Assembly: GCA_003485825.1 (NCBI GenBank)
Contig: DNHN01000075.1
Span: 1 to 5,964, forward strand
Direction of reading: 5' to 3'
Length of the DNA stretch: 5,964 bases
Source: Bacteroidota bacterium
Lineage (GTDB): Bacteria; Bacteroidota; Bacteroidia; NS11-12g; UBA9320
Shown here: one piece after another, positions 1-5,964 of the stretch
How the letters are laid out: every line of letters starts with the position of its first letter
How positions within the stretch are numbered: position 1 is the first letter of the stretch
Notes under the pieces: model-generated
What the model was told of the DNA's origin: nothing
Databases searched by the model: none
What the model saw: only the letters and a program-made list of their open reading frames with translations
Translations under genes and position numbers: made by a program

Positions 1-960
1 TTGTAGAAATGGCAGTGCATTTTGGACGATACTCTTTTGCCTATCGGCATATTCACTCAACTTAGCATAATCAAAATGGCTAAAATGCTCTGGTGTGCGG
101 TACCACGTGCCACTTCCGCTGCACGGCACATCAGCCACCACCACGTCAAAGGCCCCATTACCCACTTTCTCATCACCAAAATGGAGTTTGTCGGTAGGGT
201 TGGATAAGTCTGCTACGGTATACTTTGCTTTGTAAAACATAGCCTTGAAACGAGCCTTGGCATTCTCGATTATTCCAGGTCTGATATCACTGAGATAAAA
301 ACTAGCGTCTCTTCCTTTGATGAGATTTAGACTTTTGCCGCCACCACCGCAGCATACATCCCAAACCTTATCTCCTTCATCTATGCGTACTTTACTGCAG
401 ATGTACTGAGAGGACAGATCTTGTACCTGAGTAGTATCCTCTAGTTTTGTATTCAATGCCAGTTCTTTGGCTCCCTCTATGCCCAGCTTTCTTGGCTCTT
501 GATCCAAATGATCTTTGGCCCAGTTTCGCGGTCTAAATCGTATATTCTGAGCATCATTGTAATGCGCAAACTCCTTCATTAATACTCCTTCAGGGTAAAA
601 ATGCGTCTCTGTTCCTACGAGTTCTTTTATGGTGTTCAGTACATTCCCCTCTTGAAAAAAGTTAGGTGGTAATACGTAATCTAATCCCGCTTCTTTAGCT
701 ACGCTATTCCACTGATCTACCTCTTCGAAGTCTAATAACAATGAACTTATAATCAAACCTTTACCAATAGGGAGAGCAGAGATACTCTTACCACATCTAA
801 AGTAAGTATAAGCTACTTCAGCTACGGCCTTACGGTCTTTGGATCCAAACTTCTTATGTAGTTTAAAGAAGTTCTTAGCGGTGATATGAAATGGTTCCGG
901 ATACTGGTATCCATCTAAAAGTCTGAGCGCGTTGCTGTACCGGGATCTAAAGTATTTCAA
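1..960 (-). CDS. RsmB/NOP-family SAM-dependent RNA cytosine-C5 methyltransferase (3' end beyond window)
   Basis: This is probably an rRNA (cytosine-5-)-methyltransferase that transfers a methyl group from S-adenosylmethionine to a cytosine in ribosomal RNA. The 320 visible codons are open throughout. An N-terminal helical region (about residues 1-120) resembles the RNA-binding part of RsmB. The Rossmann methyltransferase core follows: SAM motif I at residues 200-211 (WDVCCGGGGKSL), the acidic ribose-binding Asp225 (SDIRPG), and motif IV at 277-291 (DVPCSGSGTWYRTPE) with conserved Cys280. The motif VI Thr-Cys, which holds the catalytic nucleophile of this family, should lie beyond the window edge. 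The start is TTG at 958-960. An in-frame stop lies 21 bases upstream of it, no other start codon falls between, and the next in-frame ATG (residue 128) would delete the N-terminal domain. The TTG overlaps the TGA of the upstream lipoprotein gene (TTGA), suggesting translational coupling. Family assignment is firm; the exact target base is not known. Confidence 0.9.
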   Translation of the reverse strand, partial: MKYFRSRYSNALRLLDGYQYPEPFHITAKNFFKLHKKFGSKDRKAVAEVAYTYFRCGKSISALPIGKGLIISSLLLDFEEVDQWNSVAKEAGLDYVLPPNFFQEGNVLNTIKELVGTETHFYPEGVLMKEFAHYNDAQNIRFRPRNWAKDHLDQEPRKLGIEGAKELALNTKLEDTTQVQDLSSQYICSKVRIDEGDKVWDVCCGGGGKSLNLIKGRDASFYLSDIRPGIIENAKARFKAMFYKAKYTVADLSNPTDKLHFGDEKVGNGAFDVVVADVPCSGSGTWYRTPEHFSHFDYAKLSEYADRQKSIVQNALPFLQ

Positions 961-2267
961 AGTTGTGAGGCGTCTATTAGTTTACTATCTCTTAGTTGGA
1001 GAATTGTTATATATTGATTTTGGAAGCAGTTTCCCTCCTTGTTTAGTTTAATATTTGTATTGGTATACCCGAGGTCTTTCCCTTCTATAAATAATGGAAA
1101 ATACTCCCCGAAAGCATCTAACACTTCACACGCAAAGAGTAAGTGATCAAAGCCCATATAGGTATACCAACTCGGGTCATCATGATACCAAAGTCTATAC
1201 GTACTTATCATTTGCTTAGACTTATCATTTGCAATTTGAGCTTTATTGGTTCCTATAAAAGTAACATTTAACCTTTCCCATTGGTTATAATCTACACTAC
1301 TAAATTCCAGCCACTTGTCCGCGCCAACGAGCGTTACGTTTGGTGCTTTACTGAGGAGACTGGTCACACTGAAGTTTACACTTGTTTTATCAAGAGATGT
1401 ATGCACTACCACCACTTTACCCTCTCCCAGATAACTTTTCCATTCCATATTTCTATTGAAATTTACCGTCTTTATTTCAATTTTCTGGGCGGCACACTCT
1501 GCGATTAAAGCACTGCCGAAATTCTTATCGTAATACTTCCCGTCTCTTACGATTATGAGCTTTTCTCCTTTGTGATTTTTTTTATAGTACTCCAAAAACT
1601 CTTTGGCTTGCATCTGATTCGATGGATTCAGATTAAAGACATAAGGATTGTTGCTCCATGCTGAAGACATAGAAGTGATAGGAGAAAATAAAGGTATCTT
1701 ACGCTTACGAGCAAAATAAGCAGCTATCTTGACCTGAGCATCGTCCGTAGGGCCTATTATCAGGTCCATTTTGGTCAGTTCAGGCTTTTTCAATATACGA
1801 ACAAGCTTAGCTGTATCATTGTCTGTATCGTAGAAATGAATCGTGAACTTAGAACCTAGTTTTTCGGCCTCTTCAGCAGCTACCTTCATCCCTTGATAAT
1901 ACTCCAGCATAAGATCAGCTCTACGCTTGTCTCTTGCACTATTGCTTGCATCTGAGTGAAATGGTAAGAGAATAGCTATATCAAAACTCTTATCGTGTAC
2001 TGGTACTTTGTACCGCTCTCCTTTAAACCACACAAAAGAGTAACCGCGTTTCTCAGTTTGGTCATCTTTCTCATCTTTCGTATCGGTAGTCGGCGTTTTA
2101 GTCTTCTCATTCGATGGATTCACTACGACTATCTCATCATCTTTGGACCACTCAATCGTACTTGATTTTTTGAAAGCTCCACAAGAGATAAGAAGAAGTG
2201 GAAGTACTAAATAAGCTAGAAACTTATTCCCATTCAATGGTTGCCGGCGGTTTGGAACTAATATCAT
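957..2267 (-). CDS. Lipoprotein with type 1 periplasmic-binding-protein fold (ABC substrate-binding / PBP-activator-like)
   Basis: This is a predicted envelope lipoprotein. A hydrophobic signal segment ends in a lipobox (LLISCG; Cys29 counted from the ATG), followed by a charged, Thr/Lys/Asp-rich linker (about residues 50-75). From about residue 95 to the end it reads as a two-lobed type 1 periplasmic binding fold: FDIAILLPF opens the first strand, [10 protein letters not shown] and [10 protein letters not shown] are typical of Leu/Ile/Val-binding-like proteins, and [20 protein letters not shown] leads into the second lobe. Related proteins in Bacteroidota are annotated as LysM-domain, ABC substrate-binding or penicillin-binding-protein-activator proteins; I see no LysM repeat here. 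The ATG at 2265-2267 gives a long N-region overlapping guaA by 44 bases. A TTG at 2235-2237 would give a compact lipoprotein signal ([10 protein letters not shown]..., Cys19) with a 14-base overlap and may be the real start. The stop overlaps the next gene's TTG. The ligand is unknown; no transporter genes are adjacent. Confidence 0.85.
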   Translation of the reverse strand: MILVPNRRQPLNGNKFLAYLVLPLLLISCGAFKKSSTIEWSKDDEIVVVNPSNEKTKTPTTDTKDEKDDQTEKRGYSFVWFKGERYKVPVHDKSFDIAILLPFHSDASNSARDKRRADLMLEYYQGMKVAAEEAEKLGSKFTIHFYDTDNDTAKLVRILKKPELTKMDLIIGPTDDAQVKIAAYFARKRKIPLFSPITSMSSAWSNNPYVFNLNPSNQMQAKEFLEYYKKNHKGEKLIIVRDGKYYDKNFGSALIAECAAQKIEIKTVNFNRNMEWKSYLGEGKVVVVHTSLDKTSVNFSVTSLLSKAPNVTLVGADKWLEFSSVDYNQWERLNVTFIGTNKAQIANDKSKQMISTYRLWYHDDPSWYTYMGFDHLLFACEVLDAFGEYFPLFIEGKDLGYTNTNIKLNKEGNCFQNQYITILQLRDSKLIDASQL

Positions 2268-3750
2268 ATACTACTCTGTTTATTCCTTTTACTTGATTTA
2301 TTATCTTATTGGACACGGTAGCTAAGAAAGAGTGTGGTAAATCCGCCCAATCTGCGGTCATACCATCTACGGAAGTAACTGCTCGTAAAGCTATTACATT
2401 TTCATATGTACGTTCATCACCCATTACTCCTACCGATTGCACCGGCAAGAATATAGCTCCTGCTTGCCATATTTTATCATACAAACCTTGTGCCTTCATC
2501 TCATTGATAAATATAGCATCTGCATCTTGGAGTATGGAAACATTTCGTTTCTCTATATCCCCTATTATGCGAATCGCTAATCCCGGTCCTGGGAATGGAT
2601 GCCTGTCCAGTATGATTTTTGGTACTCCTAATTCTGCTCCGATACGTCTCACCTCATCCTTAAATAGTAGTCTCAGTGGTTCCGCTAACTGTAGCTCCAT
2701 GTCGTCTGGAAGTCCTCCTACATTGTGGTGCGATTTTATAGTAGCAGAGGGTCCATTGACAGATACCGATTCTATCACATCTGGATAAATGGTACCTTGA
2801 CCGAGCCACTTAGCACCTTGTACTTTAGATGCCTCTGCATCAAATACTTCAATGAATGTATTTCCGATAATTTTTCGCTTGGTCTCTGGGTCTTTTACAC
2901 CTGCTAATCGACTAAGAAATAGGTCAGAGGCGTCCACTCCTATTACATTCAGTCCAAGACCATTGTAGGCTTTCAATACGTCATCGTATTCATTTTTACG
3001 GAGTAACCCGTTATTGACAAATATACCGACCAAATTTTGTCCAATCGCTTGGTTCAGGATATATGCGGCAACCGAACTATCAACACCGCCTGAGAGCCCC
3101 ATGATTACCTTATCATCTCCAATGGTCTTCTTATAAAAGTCTACACTTTCTGTAACGAAATGCGCTGGAGTCCAATCTCCAATGCATCCACAAATTCCTT
3201 TGGTAAAATTACCCAAAAGCTGTGTACCATCAGTACTGTGACTCACCTCAGGATGAAACTGTACAGCGTATATTTCCTTATCGGTAAATCTGTAAGCTGC
3301 GACAGGTATACTGGCTGTTCGTGCTATTACAGAAGTACCTTCAGGCATATCCAGGATTGTATCTCCATGGCTCATCCATACTTGACTACCGTCCGATATC
3401 CCCTCTAGAAGCTTATCATTACGCTCAACTGTTAGGTTAGCTCGACCATACTCTCTATGGGTACTTCGTTCTACTTTTCCTCCATTTCTAGCTACTAAAA
3501 ACTGAGCTCCGTAACACAACCCCAATACTGGAACAGGAAGATTCATCACATCTATATCTGGTATAGGTGCATTGACATCTGTAACTGATGATGGACTGCC
3601 CGAAAGGATGATTCCTTTCACTTGGCTTGAAATCTCAGGTAATTTATTGAATGGATGTATTTCGCAGTAGATGTTTAACTCTCTAATTCTACGCGCTATG
3701 AGCTGGGTAAACTGTGACCCAAAATCAATTATAAGTATTTGCTCGTGCAT
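2224..3750 (-). CDS. guaA: GMP synthase (glutamine-hydrolysing)
   Basis: This cytosolic enzyme converts XMP to GMP using ATP and glutamine, the last step of guanine nucleotide synthesis. At 508 residues it is of normal family length and complete. The class I glutamine amidotransferase domain (about 1-190) has its nucleophile Cys79 in GLCYGAQ and the other catalytic residues His166 and Glu168 in QFHPEVS. The ATP-pyrophosphatase domain carries the P-loop SGGVDSS at 220-226, and [12 protein letters not shown] (318-328) also matches the family. The C-terminal dimerisation domain includes [11 protein letters not shown] (384-394) and ends in the typical KPPATIEWE. The start ATG is supported by the family-typical N-terminus ([17 protein letters not shown]). 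A candidate promoter lies 15-22 bases upstream. The 3' end overlaps the downstream lipoprotein gene, so the two are probably co-transcribed. Nothing unusual is visible in the catalytic residues. Confidence 0.98.
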   Translation of the reverse strand: MHEQILIIDFGSQFTQLIARRIRELNIYCEIHPFNKLPEISSQVKGIILSGSPSSVTDVNAPIPDIDVMNLPVPVLGLCYGAQFLVARNGGKVERSTHREYGRANLTVERNDKLLEGISDGSQVWMSHGDTILDMPEGTSVIARTASIPVAAYRFTDKEIYAVQFHPEVSHSTDGTQLLGNFTKGICGCIGDWTPAHFVTESVDFYKKTIGDDKVIMGLSGGVDSSVAAYILNQAIGQNLVGIFVNNGLLRKNEYDDVLKAYNGLGLNVIGVDASDLFLSRLAGVKDPETKRKIIGNTFIEVFDAEASKVQGAKWLGQGTIYPDVIESVSVNGPSATIKSHHNVGGLPDDMELQLAEPLRLLFKDEVRRIGAELGVPKIILDRHPFPGPGLAIRIIGDIEKRNVSILQDADAIFINEMKAQGLYDKIWQAGAIFLPVQSVGVMGDERTYENVIALRAVTSVDGMTADWADLPHSFLATVSNKIINQVKGINRVVYDISSKPPATIEWE

Positions 3751-3764
3751 AATAAATGAACGTA

Positions 3765-3772
3765 CAAAAATA
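3765..3772 (-). promoter_or_regulatory. Candidate Bacteroidota-type -7 element for guaA
   Basis: On the minus strand this reads TATTTTTG, a full match to the TAnnTTTG -7 consensus of the Bacteroidota primary sigma factor. It ends 14 bases before the guaA ATG, which would give a very short leader. No convincing -33 TTG/TTTG is present at the usual distance, so the call rests on one element and its position. Confidence 0.35.
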
Positions 3773-3777
3773 ACCCA

Positions 3778-3800
3778 AGCCCATTGTTCACAGGCGGGCT
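3778..3800 (-). terminator. Weak hairpin between the response regulator and guaA
   Basis: An inverted repeat pairs AGCCC with GGGCT (5 bp) around a 13-base loop. On the minus strand it is followed by TGGGTTATTTTTG, so a T-run comes several bases later rather than directly after the stem. It lies 37 bases after the response-regulator stop codon and upstream of the guaA promoter candidate. It could be a poor intrinsic terminator or chance; the stem is short and the loop large. Confidence 0.2.
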
Positions 3801-3836
3801 ATACTATCAAGTTATAAACAACTAAGGAGTTATGAA

Positions 3837-4532
3837 CTAAGCCGGGTTAGTGAACTTATACCCTACTCCTCTTAATGATAGAAAGAACTTTGGGTTTTTC
3901 GGATCCTCTTCAAAGTATTTTCTGAAGGCTAGTATGAAATTATCAATCGTTCGGGTACTTGGATATACCGAATAGCCCCACACCGTTTGTAGTATCTTCT
4001 CCCGACTTACTACTTCGTCTTTATTTTCTATAAGCAGCTTCAGCAGTAGTGCTTCTTTTTTTGTAAGGCTAAACTTACCGTCTTTACCGACAGCTTCATA
4101 GCTATCAAAATTTGCAGAATTGCCACCAAAAGTGTATTCTGTCACAGATTCTGAACCGGGATTATCTTCATTTCGAGAGATCAGCTTGATTATACGAAGC
4201 ATTAACTCTTCCAAATTAAAAGGCTTAGTCAAGTAATCATCTCCACCTTTTTTGAGACCTAAAATGCGGTCTTCAGAGCTACTCTTGGCACTTAAGAACA
4301 TTATTGGCACGTCACTATCATGTAAACGTATATTTTCACACACTGCAATACCATCTATATTAGGTATCATGATATCCAGTATCACAAGGTCAAATCGCTG
4401 CTCCTTAAACGTAGATATCGCAGAAGCACCATCATAGACTACTATGGGGTGAAAATCTTCGATTTCTAAATTCAACTTTATAGTTTCAGCTAAATGTTTT
4501 TCATCTTCTACTAGCAAGATTCTTTTCTTCAT
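3837..4532 (-). CDS. OmpR/PhoB-family two-component response regulator
   Basis: This is a cytoplasmic DNA-binding response regulator of 231 residues, complete and of standard length. The N-terminal receiver domain (about 1-118) has the acidic pocket Glu9/Asp10, phosphoacceptor Asp53 (ILDIMIP), switch residue Ser81 (FLSAK) and Lys103 (LTKPF), so all the residues needed for phosphorylation are present. The C-terminal winged-helix domain (about 130-228) contains SLTKKEALLLKLL, SREKILQTVWGYS, the recognition-helix region RTIDNFILAFRKYF and the closing wing LRGVGYKF. It resembles the RprY-like regulators of Bacteroidota. The start ATG is supported by MKKRILLVEDE. The nearest kinase gene upstream is disrupted (4822-5802), leaving this regulator without an intact adjacent partner inside the window; a second kinase ends at 5844. 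A long upstream gap suggests its own promoter. The target genes are unknown. Confidence 0.95.
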   Translation of the reverse strand: MKKRILLVEDEKHLAETIKLNLEIEDFHPIVVYDGASAISTFKEQRFDLVILDIMIPNIDGIAVCENIRLHDSDVPIMFLSAKSSSEDRILGLKKGGDDYLTKPFNLEELMLRIIKLISRNEDNPGSESVTEYTFGGNSANFDSYEAVGKDGKFSLTKKEALLLKLLIENKDEVVSREKILQTVWGYSVYPSTRTIDNFILAFRKYFEEDPKNPKFFLSLRGVGYKFTNPA

Positions 4533-4821
4533 ATACCTCGGTAACCTTTTTTCTTAAATTATTTAATTTTCACTACTGGACAAAGTTGACATTAAAATAA
4601 CAAACTAACGTCAGATTAGTATCATAAAGTGACGATATAACTAGATTTCACAGCAAGATAGGACTTAGCGAAAAGCTTATTACTGTCACTTACCGTTGGA
4701 GCAAATATTTTATAAATGTACTTTTTTCATTTAGACCATATACTCCTGTATACATCAGGCAACTGCAACGTAACTTACAAGAATTAACGTCACTATCCAA
4801 CCCCTACCACTTCGATCAATT
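4533..4821. promoter_or_regulatory. 289-bp non-coding region upstream of the response regulator
   Basis: I see no gene in this stretch. On the minus strand, CAACTTTG (plus-strand 4581-4588) is one base away from the TAnnTTTG -7 consensus. It would place a transcript start roughly 40 bases before the regulator's ATG, but no good -33 element is found. A short motif recurs: TAACGTCA at 4606-4613 and 4785-4792, and GTGACG at 4629-4634. CGTCA (4609-4613) and TGACG (4630-4634) form an inverted pair separated by 16 bases. These might be regulator-binding sites, including for autoregulation, but such short motifs can arise by chance. CCTG (4745-4748) and CAGG (4756-4759) could form a 4-bp stem, too weak to call a terminator. 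Confidence 0.3.
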
Positions 4822-5802
4822 TTAGGATGTAATTGGAAATAAAATAGTGAACTCCGTCCCTCTACCTTTCTCAGAGACAATTTTTTAACTAGCTTCCAAG
4901 GCTGTTAAAAACTCTTTACTTAAAGCAAGCCCAAGACCTGTTCCTTTTTCATTACTAGTTCCAAATTGAGAGCTTATTTCACCTTCAGTTAGCTTAGCTA
5001 CCTCTAATTTGGTCATCCCGATCCCAAAATCCTGTACAATAATGTGGTGGTGACTTTCATCCTTCTTATACGATACAATTACTTCTGAGCCTTTGCGTGA
5101 AAACTTAATAGCGTTAGAAAGTACAGTTCGAAGCACCAAATTAATCATACTATCGTCTGAATTTATATACTCTTCAGATTTAAAGCCTTGCACTTTAAGA
5201 CTAAGGTCTTTGGCCTTTAATTGGGACTCCACTTCCAAGCAGGTTTTAGTAACCAACTCCGACAGATTAAAAGACTTATAAACCGGCTTTAAACTTTCCT
5301 TTTGACTCAGCACCCAGTTTAACAGGTTCTCTATCAAAAAGTTAACGCTTACTGCAGAAGCTTCTAACTTAGCCATCATTTTCTTTAAATCCTGCTTTTC
5401 TATTACGCCTTCGTTGTACAAGTGTATTAAGCTTAATAGTTCTTGAACATTTAATAGCTCTTCTAGTGCTAAATCCAAACTAACGACAGTACGAAGAAGC
5501 TCCGCCCGATAGATTTTACTTCTTATAAATTCAGTTTTATTATCCGCGTTGTCATACAGCTCACAAACTCAATCATTGTAGTATAGCGCACTATCTATTT
5601 GGTTATTACCCACGTGTAAAAAAACTTGGTTCATCAGGGAATCTTTCAAACGGTCACCTTCAACATCCTTGGCTAAAAGTGTCGTATTAATGAGTCCCAA
5701 TGCCATCACCGCGGTAAGAAGATTACGTAGATATGTATGAATTAGTTGCAACAACATGTATCTACATACAAATAAATACTTTTTTTCACACCACTCATGC
5801 AT
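4822..5802 (-). pseudogene. Decayed TPR-type sensor histidine kinase with two in-frame stops and a missing H-box
   Basis: One reading frame of 327 codons runs across the region but is cut by TGA at 5569-5571 and TAA at 4885-4887. Its N-terminus holds a probable signal peptide, best from the ATG at 5755-5757 (MLLQLIHTYL, then a hydrophobic run to TTLLA). A single TPR-like hairpin follows (LKDSLMNQVFLHVGNNQIDS to YRAELLR), interrupted by the TGA. It passes directly into the second half of a dimerisation domain (VQELLSLIHLYNEG to NLLNWVLSQKE). The HATPase domain is recognisable: N-box LSNAIKFS, G1 DFGIGM, G2 GTGLGLALSKEF. After the TAA the same frame continues for 20 codons (KIVSEKGRGTEFTILFPITS) to the natural stop at 4822-4824, which is exactly the expected end of the domain. 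The SHDLRxPL phosphoacceptor motif, further TPRs and a membrane segment are absent, implying an internal in-frame deletion. The longest surviving fragment (TTG at 5476-5478 to the TAA, 197 residues) is probably not a working kinase. Confidence 0.85.
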
Positions 5803-5843
5803 TTGATAAAAATTTTCAATTTAAAAAGTATGCAAACGCCCTA

Positions 5844-5964
5844 TTACCTGAAGGTAATTGTAAAAACTGAACCCTTCGGCTTATTGGAACTTACAGACAC
5901 TTTCCCTTGGTGCTTCTTTACTGCTTGAGAGACAATAAATAGCCCCAGCCCTGTTCCTTTTGTC
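5844..5964 (-). CDS. Histidine kinase, C-terminal end of the ATPase domain (5' part beyond window)
   Basis: Only the last 39 residues and the TAA stop (5844-5846) lie in the window. They begin in the G2 box (TKGTGLGLFIVSQAVKKHQG) and end in the closing strand of the HATPase fold (GSVFTITFR), which identifies a sensor histidine kinase or a close relative. Its stop is 41 bases upstream of the first possible start of the decayed kinase and on the same strand, so the two may be tandem relatives. The sensor and phosphoacceptor parts are outside the window, so whether this copy is intact cannot be judged. If intact, it is a natural candidate partner for the response regulator at 3837-4532. Confidence 0.8.
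   Translation of the reverse strand, partial: TKGTGLGLFIVSQAVKKHQGKVSVSSNKPKGSVFTITFR

Noticed and set aside
22..207. 61-codon plus-strand open frame
   Set aside because: It is antisense to the methyltransferase region containing the conserved DVPCSGSGTW motif; no independent support.
2309..2788. 159-codon plus-strand open frame opposite guaA
   Set aside because: It lies wholly antisense to the conserved guaA coding sequence and its translation (Ser/Pro/Ile-rich) shows no recognisable domain; it is a shadow of guaA.
4586..4591. TTGACA on the plus strand as a sigma70-type -35 box
   Set aside because: No matching -10 at the proper spacing, no plus-strand gene downstream, and Bacteroidota promoters use a different consensus.
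4744..4760. CCTG/CAGG inverted repeat as a terminator for the decayed kinase
   Set aside because: The stem is only 4 bp and no T-run follows on the minus strand.
5569..5571. TGA read through as selenocysteine or other recoding
   Set aside because: The position is in a TPR-like helix with no catalytic need for selenocysteine, a second stop of a different type follows, and the H-box is missing; decay explains all three.
5569..5802. A separate 77-residue small secreted protein
   Set aside because: Its stop is in register with the kinase frame that continues directly after it, and its TPR helix continues past the TGA, so it is better read as the 5' piece of the decayed kinase.

Overview
The window looks like a chromosomal segment of a Bacteroidota genome (inferred). 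It is AT-rich, all recognisable genes lie on the minus strand, and Shine-Dalgarno sequences are absent or poor. GMP synthetase is followed directly by a periplasmic-binding-fold lipoprotein, an arrangement I know from this phylum. A TAnnTTTG-type promoter element sits just upstream of guaA.

The layout below follows the direction of transcription, from high to low coordinates. At 5964-5844 is the C-terminal tail of a histidine kinase that starts outside the window. At 5802-4822 is a decayed second histidine kinase. It keeps one frame of 327 codons but is broken by an internal TGA and an internal TAA, and its phosphoacceptor H-box and much of its sensor half are missing. A roughly 290-bp non-coding stretch follows. 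At 4532-3837 is an intact OmpR/PhoB-family response regulator. A short intergenic gap holds a weak hairpin and a guaA promoter candidate. Then come guaA (3750-2224), the lipoprotein (2267 or 2237 to 957) and an RsmB/NOP-type RNA m5C methyltransferase (960 to beyond base 1). The last three genes overlap one another at their ends and look like one translationally coupled unit.

There are two functional blocks. The first is a two-component locus in which the regulator is intact but the adjacent kinase is a wreck, so the regulator probably depends on the kinase just upstream or on one encoded elsewhere. The second is a housekeeping cassette with GMP synthesis, an envelope lipoprotein of unknown ligand and rRNA modification. 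The overlaps suggest co-expression, but no shared pathway is evident. I found no RNA gene, mobile element, CRISPR array or clearly novel system. The most notable observation is the in-frame decay of the middle kinase.
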